In this document: one piece after another, positions 43,403 to 54,871 of the stretch
How the letters are laid out: each line of letters starts with the position of its first letter
How positions within the stretch are numbered: position 1 is the stretch's first letter
Assembly (NCBI GenBank): GCA_013115125.1
Contig: JABANN010000108.1
Location: 1 to 64,000, forward strand
Direction: 5' to 3'
Source of the DNA: Perkinsus olseni
Taxonomy: Eukaryota; Perkinsozoa; Perkinsida
Length of the DNA: 64,000 nt
The notes under the pieces: generated by a model
Told to the model about the DNA's origin: nothing
The model's database searches: none
What the model saw: only the letters and a program-made list of their open reading frames with translations
Program-made: the position numbers and the translations under genes

Positions 43403-46400
43403 ATGATTCGTCGGTCATCATTATTCCTTCTTGTGTTGCTGCTCGGCTTGCTCTTCTGTGCCGATGCTGAGGAAGAGGAGTACTCATACCGTCGACGTAA
43501 CCGTAGTATCTTTCAACCTCATCATTGCCGCGCTTAACCTAAAGATACTTTCAGGCGGTAAACGAGCTCGGCGCATGGAGCTTATGCGTCACAGCTTCGT
43601 CAGCCCACTTACATACTCCAACACTCTTGGTAATACCTATTCTGTGAAATGCCAGCATGATGAAAAGATACGTCAGGTGATTGGTTCATGAATGGCGCCA
43701 CAGTAGCCACCGATGATCATGTTATTCTTACCCCGAGCATAGCCCAAAGATACGGCATATTTATGCATACCATGCCGATCGATACCAATGATTTTGAAAT
43801 CCTTTTTGATGTCTCGGTAAGAGGGCATCTTAGGTTGACCCGTGCAAGATACACAATAGGTTGGATTGGAGGCATAATCCACATCTCAGGTATCCGATGG
43901 TCCTTCGGGTAGTCGTGACTCTGGCTTTGCTTTGTGGTAATAAGTCATCACGGAGGGTCTCTCTGATGGCATATGAGTATCTTAGGTTCACCACGATGAA
44001 TTACACAGCCGAGTTCTCGAAGGTGCGGGATGAGCTGCAGAAGGGGGATAATAAGAAGGACTGGAAGAATGCTTTCAAGGCTCTCGATTATTCATTACTC
44101 GGACAAAAGGTAGGTTGAACCTAGGAAGATACGAATGGGGTTCGAGTGAGGTATCTTGTCGGCAACAAGCGTCGGCGAATCTTCATCTCTCATAGTCCCC
44201 TCGCTTCAACATAAGATACGTTGTCGTTTCTCAGTCCCGTTTCGATGGTTTTGGCGTCGTCTTCACCCCCAAAGGGGCATCCGGAGATGAACACACTGGT
44301 AGGTGATGATGATCGAAGCGTCTTGGTATGTTGTTACTTGACCGAGTTGAGCTCCGGTGTTGGACTTAGTACTCACGCACTATTCCTGTCTCGTCAATTA
44401 CTCGGCCAGTAGTGTCTCAAACGAATGGATCATTTTCCTGTATATGGAATTCATAGTGAAGGCCAGCGGTGGCTGGCAGTACTAGCCGTTCTCACCCTAG
44501 CGTATGTAGCCCTTTTTGTCTGTATTGAGCACGATCGGACAGCGGTGGACTACTCCACGGTCCATCACGAACCATCCCTCCTAAAGATGCTGTCGCCTTG
44601 ATTCGCTTTTTTTGCGCAATGAATACTAAACGGCGATCTGTGACGGGTTTTCGGGGAAGCATCGGACGTGCTGTTGTGGTTGGGAGGAAAAATGACCCGA
44701 AATGGCTATTTTACGTTCCTGTTTTTAGTAATCCGGATGTCGATAGATTGAAACTCGGTGTTGTGGTATGCTGATGGTTGGTGGTCATCTCTTCAGTTTC
44801 GATCATCACCAATCGGAATGATAGGGCCTTGTCATTCGATATGGACGTGCCTGATAGAGAGTCTTCAGCGAGGGTCAACTTGCACGGCATGGGTGTTCCT
44901 TTTCGGGTAGTATCTTGGCTCGATGCATGCAAGATTCAAAACTGGTCACCTTTAGATTGGTATTCGTGTTCGTCCTGATCTCATTATGGTCCGATATCGT
45001 GATGCGAATAGACGTTGGCAGGAGCTCACCGCCAAGAGGGGTGTCACCGTGCCGTAAGATTACTATCGCCATAGATAGTCCATACCACTCCTCCCCCAAA
45101 TCATACCCAGGTCCAGCGGCTACATCGGGTTCACATCGTGGAGCGGCGACTCTCTGCCTACCGAGAAGGTGTCCGTCGTCGACATGCACGTGTAAGTCAT
45201 TCGACAGTCCCCTCCACTCAGCAGCCCTGACCTCGTCGGGATAAGATTCCCTTCATCGTTAATGCGTAAAATATCGGTCATGGAGATGGTCATGCGCAAG
45301 CTCGAGCGGGCAGCGTCAGGAATGTCTTTGCCATATGAAAATTATACATTTTTAATTTCATTTGAATAGTTCAGTAAATTATCTATGGCAGAATATTTTA
45401 TTTTTGATCATCTTTTATCGCTGTATTCCTCGTTGTTATCTGTGATACTATCACATTATCTCAGCTACAACATGGACATGAGGCGGCCTGGGGAGACTCT
45501 GATGCAGGAAGTCGTCGACGAGCTCTCCGATGGTGGGAAGATTGATTGGAAAGAAGTATCGCCGGGACCAGGGGGTGTATGCTCAGCTCCATCGCATTTG
45601 GTACCTTGCCTTACTGGTAGTATTATAGCAAGGCCCGAGGGCGGTCGAGTGAATGGTCCTAGACTTGTGTATCATTTATTGCACTCTGGTCGATTGGTCT
45701 CACTTTTGTCGGTGTGGTTGGACCCTTCATGTCTCTACTAAGATGGAGACTGGAAATGCGATATGAAGCTCCGTTAATTCTGAGCTCAGAATAAAAAATA
45801 AACTTAACCTCAGTGGAACTAACAACGTGACAGAATCATCATCTGTTATGTTCTTGTATCCTTATTGTAGCGTTTACTCTATTCAGTTGCTGACGTCTGA
45901 TATCGGGGAGGACACCTTTCAGCAGACACTAACCCTCCAGAAGATCACGGATATGCTGGTCAACTACATTCAAACCACCCAACCGGAGATGGCCAAGATG
46001 CACTCCCAACTGGGTAGGGAGGGAGCTTCGTAGCAGACTATGTCTAGCCTACGTCAGTGGCCGCCACTGGACAGATTTTCCCGCGCGCCAGGAAATTATG
46101 GAATTTTTTGACGGCGGCGTTGTTGTTCAGGTAAGATAACTCATCATATCGTGGATTTGGAGTCTCGAATGAAGCAATTGAGGAAGGAGATCAAAGCAAC
46201 CAGTGAAGGTATCTTTACGCACAGCGAGGGTTTTTTCCTCCGTTTAGATGGGAATCTTTCAGGTTCGGGTGGATTATCAACTCTGAAGAACCAAATGGTG
46301 GGCTTGAGAGAAATGCTGACGAGGGAGTCGGGCGATCATAAGGTGAGTTTTGTCAGCCGTCTGTGAAAAAAGCGCGCGCCCGAAAAAGAAATTTGCCGAG

Positions 46401-46767
46401 GTTCGGTCGGATTGTCGGTGGAGTTGTGATGATTTCAGGATCGCGTGGAGAAGGTCAGGGAACAGCTGACTATTGCTGATGGGAGTGAAGGACGGTAATA
46501 TATAGCGGAGCGAAGCGTTTCATGTTGCGCAATTTTGTGATTATTCCTCAGCTCGATGATAGGCGACGATTTGGAAGACTCCATCAGCAGCTCACATAGT
46601 TTGGCGAACAAGCTTTTTATGCTCTGTAAGATTGGCGACGAATCTTGCAATCTTATGAAATCTTGCGTTTTCTCAACATTTCCTCGACAGGTATCATAGT
46701 GGTTGTGGTCGGCGGTTTATACGTTTGGCGGCAACTTCAAGTTGTGGAGAAAAAGCATCTTTTCTGA
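43403..46767 (+). CDS. L-type lectin cargo receptor (ERGIC-53/VIP36 type)
   Basis: L-type lectins bind high-mannose glycoproteins in the early secretory pathway. Signal peptide MIRRSSLFLLVLLLGLLFCA, then after splicing HSFVSPLTYSNTL, GDWFMNGATVATDDHVILTP, FEILFDVSVSDGPSGSRDSG-FALW, YSLLGQKSRFDGFGVVFTPK, DRALSFDMDVPDRESSARVN, MVRYRDANRRWQELTAKRG, PSGYIGFTSWSGDSLPTEKV: the beta-sandwich order of the family. A lumenal coiled coil follows (LTLQKITDMLVNYIQTTQPE; LESRMKQLRKEIKATSEG; STLKNQMVGLREMLTRESG), then a membrane helix IIVVVVGGLYVW and the short tail RQLQVVEKKHLF, which recalls the KKFF-type tail. Introns contain families A, B and C. One intron (44293-44793) is near 500 nt and holds a small ORF. 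Confidence 0.85.
43497..43554 (+). repeat. 58-nt intron with both inverted ends of family A
   Basis: GTAACCGTA, then GTATCTTTCAACC (43506-43518), a short loop, and TTAACCTAAAGATAC (43534-43548), then TTTCAG. The 8-bp GTATCTTT/AAAGATAC ends can pair, so the whole intron may form one hairpin that brings the splice sites together. Confidence 0.8.
45054..45110 (+). repeat. 57-nt lectin-gene intron with family B element (reverse)
   Basis: The intron begins GTAAGATTACTATCG, carries CATACCACTCCTCCCCCAAA (45081-45100) and ends TCATACCCAG. It is the best copy of the reverse form. Confidence 0.8.
46495..46551 (+). repeat. 57-nt lectin-gene intron with family C word
   Basis: GTAATATATA, then GCGGAGCGAAGC (46505-46516), then GTTTCATGTTGCGCAATTTT and ...TTCCTCAG. 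The intron at 51471-51520 has a variant of the word followed by the same GTTTCATGTT. Confidence 0.8.
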
Positions 46768-47016
46768 TCTCGGCAACGGGGATGAGGAGTATCTTTTTTA
46801 GACGAGGTCAAAAACAGAGGCGGAGCGAAGCGTAATTTTTTGCTGCCGTGGCTGAACGAATTTTGTGCCGCGTGACGGCAGTAGCCACTGTACTTACATT
46901 GGTCTTTGCGTTTCGTAACACTCAGCTCGTGGTGTTGGACTGGAGGGAGCGTATCTTTGATTCTTCCGGCTGCGCTCGGAGGAGTAGCTTTTGAAGATTT
47001 GTATTCCCTATCTGAG

Positions 47017-47970
47017 ATGGCATCGCTTTCTACCCTAACCCCTCGTCACCTTTCCTGCCACGCTCCGTCGGTCACTCGGACCTCGGACGACCCGTCGGCT
47101 GCCTCGGGCCAATCGGCCGGGACCTCTCCTAAGATGACAGTGAGAGACGGCTGGCCTGCGGTGGGACTGGGAAAATCTTCGCTGTGCGCAACGGAAGATA
47201 CTGGAAGTCGATTTAATGAGGAATCTTTGGCGTTGTTGGAGGATGAGGACGAAGATTTGGTTATCGGCGGAGCGAAGCAGAGAATTGACGCGAAGGTCAT
47301 CTGCATGGAGGAGGGCGTTGCGGAAAAAATTGAAGTTGTCGGTTGCAGTGTTGTGAGTGTCAAAGTTCGAGACTTCTGTATCAGCAGAAACGAGATGGTA
47401 GTAATAATTACGACGGAGCGAAGCGAGTTTTATATTTGGTTTTTGTGTTTTCTCATCAGGTTGATTACGTACTGGAGCTCACTCTCAATGGTATCTACCA
47501 TCGCGCGCCCAATGATTCCTTCGTCCGAATCCACACTCCGCCGTCTCCTTGCTTCACCGGTCTACCGCTCACCCCCTCCGCAGTAGCAGCCCTGCGTGCA
47601 ACCGCTTCTGCGGAGGCAGGGGTTGCTGTTGAAGATGCACAGGAATCTTCGGGGAACGGTTTCTCGCCGACGGTCGGCCCCACTGCTGCCCCTCTTCGGT
47701 ATCAAGTCCTGCTGGAGGGGCCTCCTGACCCATCGGCCGAATTCGAGGTTATAAAAACTGATCTTGCATCGCTCCGCTAAGGAATCTTGTCAGGTACTGA
47801 AGTTCACTACATCCTCCGTGGTACGTCTCGATGTTGATCGGTATCATGATGTCTCGCCCGAGGACTACCATCGGCTCACCTTCGAGGAGCCTCGGTTAGT
47901 ATTCGAGGCCCTCGCTCACGAGCTCTTCCCGCAAGTCAACAGCAGCTCTCCTACTAACTACCACCACTGA
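47017..47970 (+). CDS. Unrecognised acidic protein
   Basis: Exons read MASLSTLTPRHLSCHAPSVT, GSRFNEESLALLEDEDEDLV, RIDAKVICMEEGVAEKIEV, VDYVLELTLNGIYHRAPNDS, and VLKFTTSSVVRLDVDRYHDV with FEEPRLVFEALAHELFPQV before a stop at 47970. One exon reads through a family C word in frame (VIGGAKQRID, 47267-47278), while the intron at about 47398-47459 has another. No family was recognised. The start is uncertain. Confidence 0.5.
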
Positions 47971-48780
47971 GCGTCTTCTCGTCCCCATCGACCTTCCCGA
48001 GTCATCACAATTTTACCGCCCCGCGGTGGCCACTGTTGCCGCGTGAGGAGGAGGAGGGGGTCGAGGACTTGAAAAAGTCGCTTTTCCTGCTGACGAGCTG
48101 CTGGTGTAATAGTTGCGTCGATATGTACCATTACTTCCCCAACTCTCGTCCGCTCGTCCAACGTCGAGGAGGCGGTCATCTCGCCCCTGCTGCTGCTGTT
48201 GTCTGGTGGGCATGTATATTTCGTGGCGCGCGGTCGGGATGCGAGGTATCTTGGTAACAGTTTGACGGTTGGAATTATCGACTAATATTTAATTGTATTT
48301 TTTATGATGGTTACTCGAATCTGCTGAAGTAGTTGAGGAATGCCAAGAAGGAGCAAGATTGCAAGTATTTCCAGACTTCCGCTATGATGATGATCATCAG
48401 CCCCCCCCGTTTTGATGGTACAACCGTGCGCTCTATGAGAACGTGGATGCGCCCGCAGTGTGCTGCCGAAACACCGTAGTGAGAGCCGTGTCGCTCACAG
48501 CAATATTTAAAAACTGTATCATAATCTTAGCGGAGCGAAGCAGGAGGACGAAAGATTCTCTTGGAATCTTCGTCTCCCATTCTCGTATGTGAGGAATCGT
48601 TGACGGCCTCAAGTGGCCGACATTTTGGGATGATTGTCATCCTCTCCATGATACGAGATGGGTCGCGTTTGAGGACAGGGAAGATACTTCCTGTCCGCAC
48701 AGCGAAGATTTTTTCTCCCGGATATGAGAGGCAACAGGAAGGGTCGATGGGACAGCATGCGGTTCTACCGGCTGGGTCAC
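47971..48780. other. Low-complexity spacer
   Basis: Contains GGAGGAGG and CTGCTG tracts, a family E word (48218-48230), family C (48530-48541), and short frames without recognisable domains. Some of it may be 5' UTR or first exons of the bL17m gene. Confidence 0.4.
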
Positions 48781-51013
48781 ATGAAGCATGGCAAGGAGAA
48801 GCAGGGATTTCGGAGGATAGGGCCGAGCTTTCGGTAGGTTGTTGTTAGCGGAGCGAAGCAGTAGGGATTTTTTTGTAGCGGACGAGAATAGTGGGTTGGG
48901 TATGGCCATGATGGCCTGAGAGAGTATCTTCGCTTTTGAATCATCCTTGAGTGAACCTTTGATGCTTCGGCAAGTGCTGATTGTATAGAATAGAGATTCC
49001 ACAATCGGAGGGTTGACAAATTTATGGAGGCGCTTAGCGGAGCGAAGCGATGAAGATTACAAGTGCCTTCGAGAGTGCGGGACTTGAGAACCCAGGATTC
49101 ATCAATCCCCGGGTGGAACGCGTCGTCTCCTTGTTGGTGTTCTTATTATCGTTGGTTGACAAGCGAAGAATCCTACGTCTGTGGACGCGCCGAAAGGTTG
49201 CATGTCTTCAAGGGTTCTTCCGCTGCTGCATACGAGACAGTCCCGAGGGTTGGGTGGATGTAGGGCAGTGAATCAGGGCCACATCCCCGGTCCAGGGAGA
49301 GGGAGGGTGATCGGAGTATGTCCCTGGAGCAGACATGCGTGCGTTTGGGCGTACGCGTGCACACGCGGGCGTCGAGGCTCAGTCGAGGCCGCTTAAGTGA
49401 AGAAGCGAGAAGACTTAGAATACTCTTCGCGTGTGTTAACTGGTGCTCTGCCTCGTTTTGGAGGTGATTTTGGAACTTTGGCTACGCTCCGCTCCACGCC
49501 AGGCACGGGAGAGTATCTTTTTGGGTTAGGTACTGGCATGAGATGAAGGATTGGTTGGATAAGCTGATTATCTATCAAAGGATTGAAGGGCCGTTGAACA
49601 GGATGAAAGAAGTTCAACAATACGCGGAGGAGATAGTATTCCATGCTAGACGGAGTAAGAATGGTACCCTTGTTGACCTATTTTGTATCATGCGTGCTCG
49701 AGTTAATGGATATCTTTTCAGATACGGCTTATTCTTCGCAGATTGTCGAGTCAATGTTGAGATCTGCCGAGGCAAGGCAAATCTTGTACGAATATTTGGT
49801 TCCGAGATACAAGTAGGCGGAGCGAAGCGTTTTTTGTTTAAAAGAACAGTTTCCAGTGAGATGTATGAATTGCCATATCGATCCCCGTGGCGTGCTTTGT
49901 CCTTCCTTAGAGTTGAACCTGCGGTCTTCGGATTAGTAGTCACAGTTTTTACGGGAAGAGTAACTGCTCCTGCTCCTCAGAGATCGGCCATACTTCGTGA
50001 CGCGGATGTTGAATCCATTTTATTTGCGATATTATGACGCACAGCAGAGAGGTAGACGGCGGGCGTTTGATCGCTGGTCTGTTCGTTTGGTGGTGGTGGT
50101 GGTGGTGGTGGTCGTCGTCCTGTGCATTGCTGGACCTCGACGCTGCGAGCTTCCATCGCGTATCTTGGGTTCTCTATAAGTCGACGTGAGCAAGGCAAAG
50201 AGCCTCCCATCCCGGATTTTGGTCTTTCTACCTATAGTTCGCTGCATCTTATTCGATGGTATCTTCATGTGCACGCGTGCAGTAAGATACCCTTGTATAG
50301 GTTATTTGGAGTTCATCGATTGGCCTGGCGAGTTCCGGGCGGCCAATCCTGTAGGAGAGGGGAGGAAGAAGCGGGTCGCCATAGAATTCGATGCCTCTAG
50401 GAAAGGTCGACGAAGACATCTAGTGGTGAGTGGTATCTTTATAATCGATCGCGTGATCGATATCTGCTCGTATACTAAGCGCCGCCTACACGCGGAGTTC
50501 TCCTCGCTACCATTGCGACAGTTGTAGCTACTACAAAATTGAATTCAAACACGCAGGATTTTTCAATTCGAAATGAAGATTACTGAGTCTACCAGATCCT
50601 ACGTGTCCCCATCTGGAATTTGACTCTGAAATGTATCAACGTAGCAGCTCGAGTAGTGAACGCAGGCGAGGGGACCCCGGCCTACTGCTCGGTTAGCGAC
50701 GCTTGTGTATGCTTTAAAGTATGTTTATCCACGTTTCGTGAAGTGTTCGTCCTGCTTTTTCATGCACATATCTTGTCTGCGTACGGCTTAACACTATGGA
50801 AGGTATCATTCGTTACCGCTCGCCTTTGTAATTCAACTCCGGGAGGCCTGCTTAGATATTCTCGCGCGCCATTAAATTCAGGAAGCCCGTGTCCTGGGTA
50901 TCCTCAATGAAGCTGACCCAAGATTCCTCACGACCGAAGCCTATGAGAAATACGTCCGCGCAACGCGGGAGGGGCAAACTGCCTTGGAGGCGACACCGTC
51001 AGAGGGAGAATGA
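48781..51013 (+). CDS. MRPL17: Mitochondrial ribosomal protein bL17m
   Basis: Large-subunit protein of the mitochondrial (bacterial-type) ribosome. The first exon starts MKHGKEKQGFRRIGPSF, as bL17 starts MxHxxxxxxLxR. The core exon (49543 on) has MKDWLDKLIIYQRIEGPLNR then MKEVQQYAEEIVFHARRS, matching the family's RNMxxSLxxHxRIxTTLPKAKELRxYAExLI. Next is QIVESMLRSAEARQILYEYL-VPRYK and, after further introns, YLEFIDWPGEFRAANPVGEG, matching the AYIELVDR end. A probable last exon gives LNEADPRFLTTEAYEKYVRA and stops at 51013; that it belongs here is less sure. Family C words sit in at least three introns (48848, 49037, 49817). The middle exons (48900-49540) were not resolved. Confidence 0.75.
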
Positions 51014-51193
51014 TCAGGCATGTTGATGTTGCTATTCATGATGATGATGGTTTCTGTTACGGACTTTTTTCGTTTGTACCGTGCTCAACCTCAGGATACG
51101 TTTGTGTTGCCTTTTGTCTCCCTTGGTGGTGATTGTGTCCTTCCGGCGTGACTGCTCATCTAGCTGTTCATCCCTTACTAATACACCTATTAA

Positions 51194-52303
51194 ATGCAAA
51201 CAACAAACAACAACAGTCCCCAAATCAATCCCTCATCTCCCCCGACGGTCCAAGGTGTGGCCTACAAACCAAAGAGAGTGTAACCCTTCTGTATCTTGCA
51301 AGGGCGACTCGAAGATATCTTTCCCTTCAGACTGGGTCTTCATCTTGCTGACGACCGTCTGGCGTTCCGAGTGAGGCTGACTTTCTACCTGTCTCTTCTG
51401 CCCATCATCTTTTGTATCGCCTTCGCTATTGTGGTGTGGTTCGTATCGGTACCTGTGTATATTTGGTAAGGAATGGAGGCGAAGCGAAGCGTTTCATGTT
51501 AACCAATTTTGGTTGTAGGTACTATGCTTTGTTGGTTATTACAGTGGTGTCCCCGACCACTTTGTACTATTCCTACGCTAATAATAGTCATTCGTTCATG
51601 GGTCTCTTTGCTTTTCTTAATGGTGCCCTAGCGGTATGCCAAGTTCTATCAGTATGGCAGGTAATGGTCTAATACTTGACCTCATTCGTATCTTGCTAGG
51701 TCGACCTAAAGATATTTCTCAGGTGTTAGCCTATGTTAACAACTGTGAGACGTTCGTTGATGAGTGCAAAGTGTCAGGGCTGAGGGTAGTCCCGGCCGTC
51801 ACCGATCCGACGTAAGCACCAATTTCGTGGCGCGTGACGCTTTTGCTGGTCTTGTTTAATTTTAAAAGATACGCCTGCTCGTTCTACTCGGTGATGGACT
51901 ATTCGACGTTCCAACACTGGGCGGATAGTCAGACGACCACTTTTGTTATGTACCTGTCGTTCTTCGTGCCGGTGGTGGTGTTCCATTTGGTAATTGGGGA
52001 AGGAGTGGTATGAAATGGTCATAAATGCGACTATTTGTCAGATGCTGTTGGCCTTGTCGTTGATGTGGTATTCTAAGCTGAGAAAGGGTCTCAGAATTTC
52101 TACCACAGGACCAGCCGGCGGTGTGGCTGCCACCGTAGGATTTGGGAGAGGAGTGGTATGATAAGCACGTATAAACACGTGTGCGTTGGCAGGTTATAAC
52201 TAGCGGGTATGTCGCTAGAGGCACTGAGGCCGATGATGCGGATAAGGTCGCCGTTGGTGTTCCCGTTTCCAGTCCGAAAATCAAAGAAGAAGATAAAATA
52301 TGA
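51194..52303 (+). CDS. Multi-span membrane protein, tandem family member 1
   Basis: Start MQTTNNNSPQINPSSPPTVQ, then LTFYLSLLPIIFCIAFAIVV, WYYALLVITVVSPTTLYYSY, FMGLFAFLNGALAVCQVLSV, a loop VLAYVNNCETFVDECKVSGL with paired Cys, YACSFYSVMDYSTFQHWADS, FVMYLSFFVPVVVFHL and MLLALSLMWYSKLRKGLR, with a charged tail ending PVSSPKIKEEDKI (stop 52301-52303). About four hydrophobic segments are visible. Each intron carries a different element: C, A, E, B, B in order. The family is not recognised; three similar genes follow, with matching exon breaks. The first join (51275 region) seems to need an atypical 3' splice site. Confidence 0.65.
51661..51722 (+). repeat. 62-nt intron with perfectly folded family A hairpin
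   Basis: GTATCTTGCT-AGGTCGACCT-AAAGATAT (51688-51715): inverted arms TATCTT/AAGATA and AGGT/ACCT around TCGA. The intron ends TTCTCAG. Confidence 0.8.
51812..51868 (+). repeat. 57-nt intron with family E element
   Basis: GTAAGCACC, then AATTTCGTGGCGCGTGACGC (51821-51840), then a T-rich stretch ending TTAAAAG. The same 20-mer is in a helicase exon at 31752-31770. Confidence 0.75.
51990..52192 (+). repeat. Two neighbouring introns with forward family B elements
   Basis: 51990-52041: GTAATTGGGGAAGGAGTGGT then ATGAAATGG... . 52135-52192: GTAGGATTTGGGAGAGGAGT then GGTATGATAAG... . Both share the order (T)TTGGG(G)A-GGAGTGGTATGA right after the donor, although they interrupt unrelated codons of the same gene. 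Confidence 0.8.
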
Positions 52304-52754
52304 AGGGTTTTCCGCACAGGGAAGATGTTCTCCACTAGTTGTGACTGAATTTTTCAGTCGTCCTGATTTGTGGTATCTTTCCCTGTGGCATTCGGGGCGA
52401 TCTCCGAAGATGATTTCCGCTCCTTTGTATGCAAAGAGATGGGTTTTCGCGACTGGCCTCGGGAGAGGAGTTAGTTGACGAGGTCATATCTGAATCGATT
52501 GTCTGATCGATTTATATCTCCTGTTCTTTAGTGCAGTTAGTGGTCAATAGTGATCGATTCTGATTTTGTAATTTTCGACATTGATGGTATCGGAGAATCC
52601 TGACTGCGGTGGAAGACCGGTAGTAACCCGTCTCTGGATGACTCTTCTGTTGTGTTCATCATTATGGTATGGCAGGGCCAGGTGAGGGTAGATGGTATCT
52701 TAGGTTGAAGGAGTTTAAGATACTTAAAGCGTATCTTTCTGTAGTATAACCTCC

Positions 52755-54279
52755 ATGCCACCCTCTGACACAGAAGATACTCCATCGCCTCCTTCAACGG
52801 TTCTCGGAGTAAGATTCCATCCTCGTATTGTGTAAGTCCCTTCATGCAGGTTAAATAATTTCGTGGCGCGCGGGAAATACTATTCTTTGCATATAGCGAC
52901 TCCTCGTCTTGTAGCAGGGTATCGCTCGCTAGGTGCTAATCATATCTTTCCCTTTGCGTTGCCTATCGGACGGCTTTCGTTAGCACAGCGGCGTGAGTTC
53001 GATTGAATGGTGGGGCTCTCTAGAGGGGTATCTAAGGTTGAAGCTAGGAGTTCATGGTGTTGCGGTTTGGTCAGGTTTGGCCTTCCTATCGCCAAGCCTG
53101 AGTTGGCTCCGATAATTCGAACAATATTCCTGCTGGCCCTGGCCCCGATACTGTTAGTAGCAGTATTTGCAGCTGTCACTCTGACCTTGGGAACACCTGT
53201 ATTCTTCTGGTAATAGAAATGAGGGTTGACCTTATTTGTATCTTGCACGAGTCTAGCTAGGATATTTCAGTGGCACTGGTTTTGTGTCCCTGTATACCGT
53301 GAATGCGAAACGGTTGATCGATTTGCCAATCTTACTCTACATGCAACTCAGGTATTATGTTGTCTTTGTTACCACCATTCTAGCTCCTGCTGCCCTCTAC
53401 TACGGTGTACAGTATAATAAGAGCGGTGCCTTAGAGCTCTATGCTGTTTGTAATGTGGCATTGGCAGTACTACAAGCTGTTGGGATATGGCAGGTCATAT
53501 TCGGCTGCGAATCGGGGGAAATGTGGTATCAACCTGTTGTTGGTCCTTCTGGTTTCGATGAAATTATAATTGAACCGATTCATTGAAAGCGCATTCACCC
53601 ATGGTGACATTTATTACGTATCCGCATCGGTCGCGCTCTCGAAGGCTCCGGGAGGGGATGTCCGAATGATTTCCCTAGCGGAGCGAAGTTTTTTTAGATT
53701 GTGAGATTCCTGGACCAGAGCGAGTTGTTCCTTCAGCAGTGTGCTGTTAAGAACGGTCTCATCGTGCCGGCGGTTGCCAACCCCGAGTAACTAACGATAA
53801 TATAAATCGATCATCTGATCGATTTGCCCATTTTTCAGTTTCGACTGTCAGAGTTACCATTCGTATGAATATTGGAAGAGTAGCAACACCGTGGCCAATG
53901 CAGACCGGACCTTGGTCATCTACAGCGTTCTCATGGGGTTAGCGATCATAATACACTCGGTAATACTCCTCCCCGTGCAGACGTTCTCCCTCGCTCTTGA
54001 GGCGAGCAAGGTGGTGGTGGTGTTCTCCTGGCGATCACACATCCACGTTCTTCGGCGCCGCTCACCGGCAGGGCCGTCGTTGTGGTGGTGGAATACCGCA
54101 TTTCACCAGAATGAGCGATTCTGGAGGTGTAGAAGTACCCGAAGTTGATTCGTGTCATTCAGGCACTGATGGCCCTGTCTATATTTTTATACAAGAAGTT
54201 GGCTGGCTCCAGGACGTTGGTGCTTGCCCCGACCTTCTCAGAGGTGGTACGCGGTGGGCGTTACCTGTCCATCCAATGA
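52755..54279 (+). CDS. Multi-span membrane protein, tandem family member 2
   Basis: Start MPPSDTEDTPSPPSTVLGVR; segments PIIRTIFLLALAPILLVAVF, WYYVVFVTTILAPAALYYGV, LELYAVCNVALAVLQAVGIW, loop FLDQSELFLQQCAVKNGLIV, FDCQSYHSYEYWKSSNTVAN, LVIYSVLMGLAIIIHS, and ALMALSIFLYKKLAGSRTL with tail VLAPTFSEVVRGGRYLSIQ (stop 54277-54279). Layout and exon breaks match member 1 (W|YY; WQ|; DP or NPx|), but the introns at these points hold other elements (A-like; B plus C; none). The family is not recognised. Confidence 0.65.
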
Positions 54280-54871
54280 CTACATGAGTGTGTTACAGTA
54301 ACACTGTCATGGCTATAGTGGCTCACGGAGTTGGAGAGAATGCGATATTTGGTCTGCGAATATGATATTTAATGGTTGAGCGAACTGGGGGGAAACTTGG
54401 CATACATATTTCTGAAACACTTCTTAATGTGCCTTTGAAAGATTGGCATCTAACACGCTTATATATCTGAATTTCAACATCGAAACTGGGCGAGAAGTAG
54501 TGGAAAGCCGTTTATTGATGAGAGTCATCGGCATAAGCATTGTCATTCGGTTCAGGGTCAGATGCGCCCCGTAGACGCCGCGGTCGCGGAGGGTACTGAA
54601 GCTAGCGATTCGGCAAAGGTCACCACGGGAGTTCCGGTTAAACGATCAGAATCTTCGCTGTGCGAAGTCGATATGGAAGCAGGAGAAGTAGCGCTCCCAT
54701 CGGCATCGCGGGATGGGGCCTCTGCAAACAGTAGCATCGCAGTTGCTGTGTGAGGAACGTCAAGAAGTCTTAAGATTTCAAGATTATACTTCGCGCGGTT
54801 CTGCGCTGATATTATCTTCCTTATAATCAATTGTTGTTGTTAATCGTCGTTGTTGTTGTTGTTGTTCTATA

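Noticed and set aside
43673-43882. 69-codon minus-strand ORF with a natural-looking composition
   Set aside because: It is antisense to the lectin exon HVILTPSIAQRYG, which fits the L-type lectin fold and splices in phase with its neighbours.
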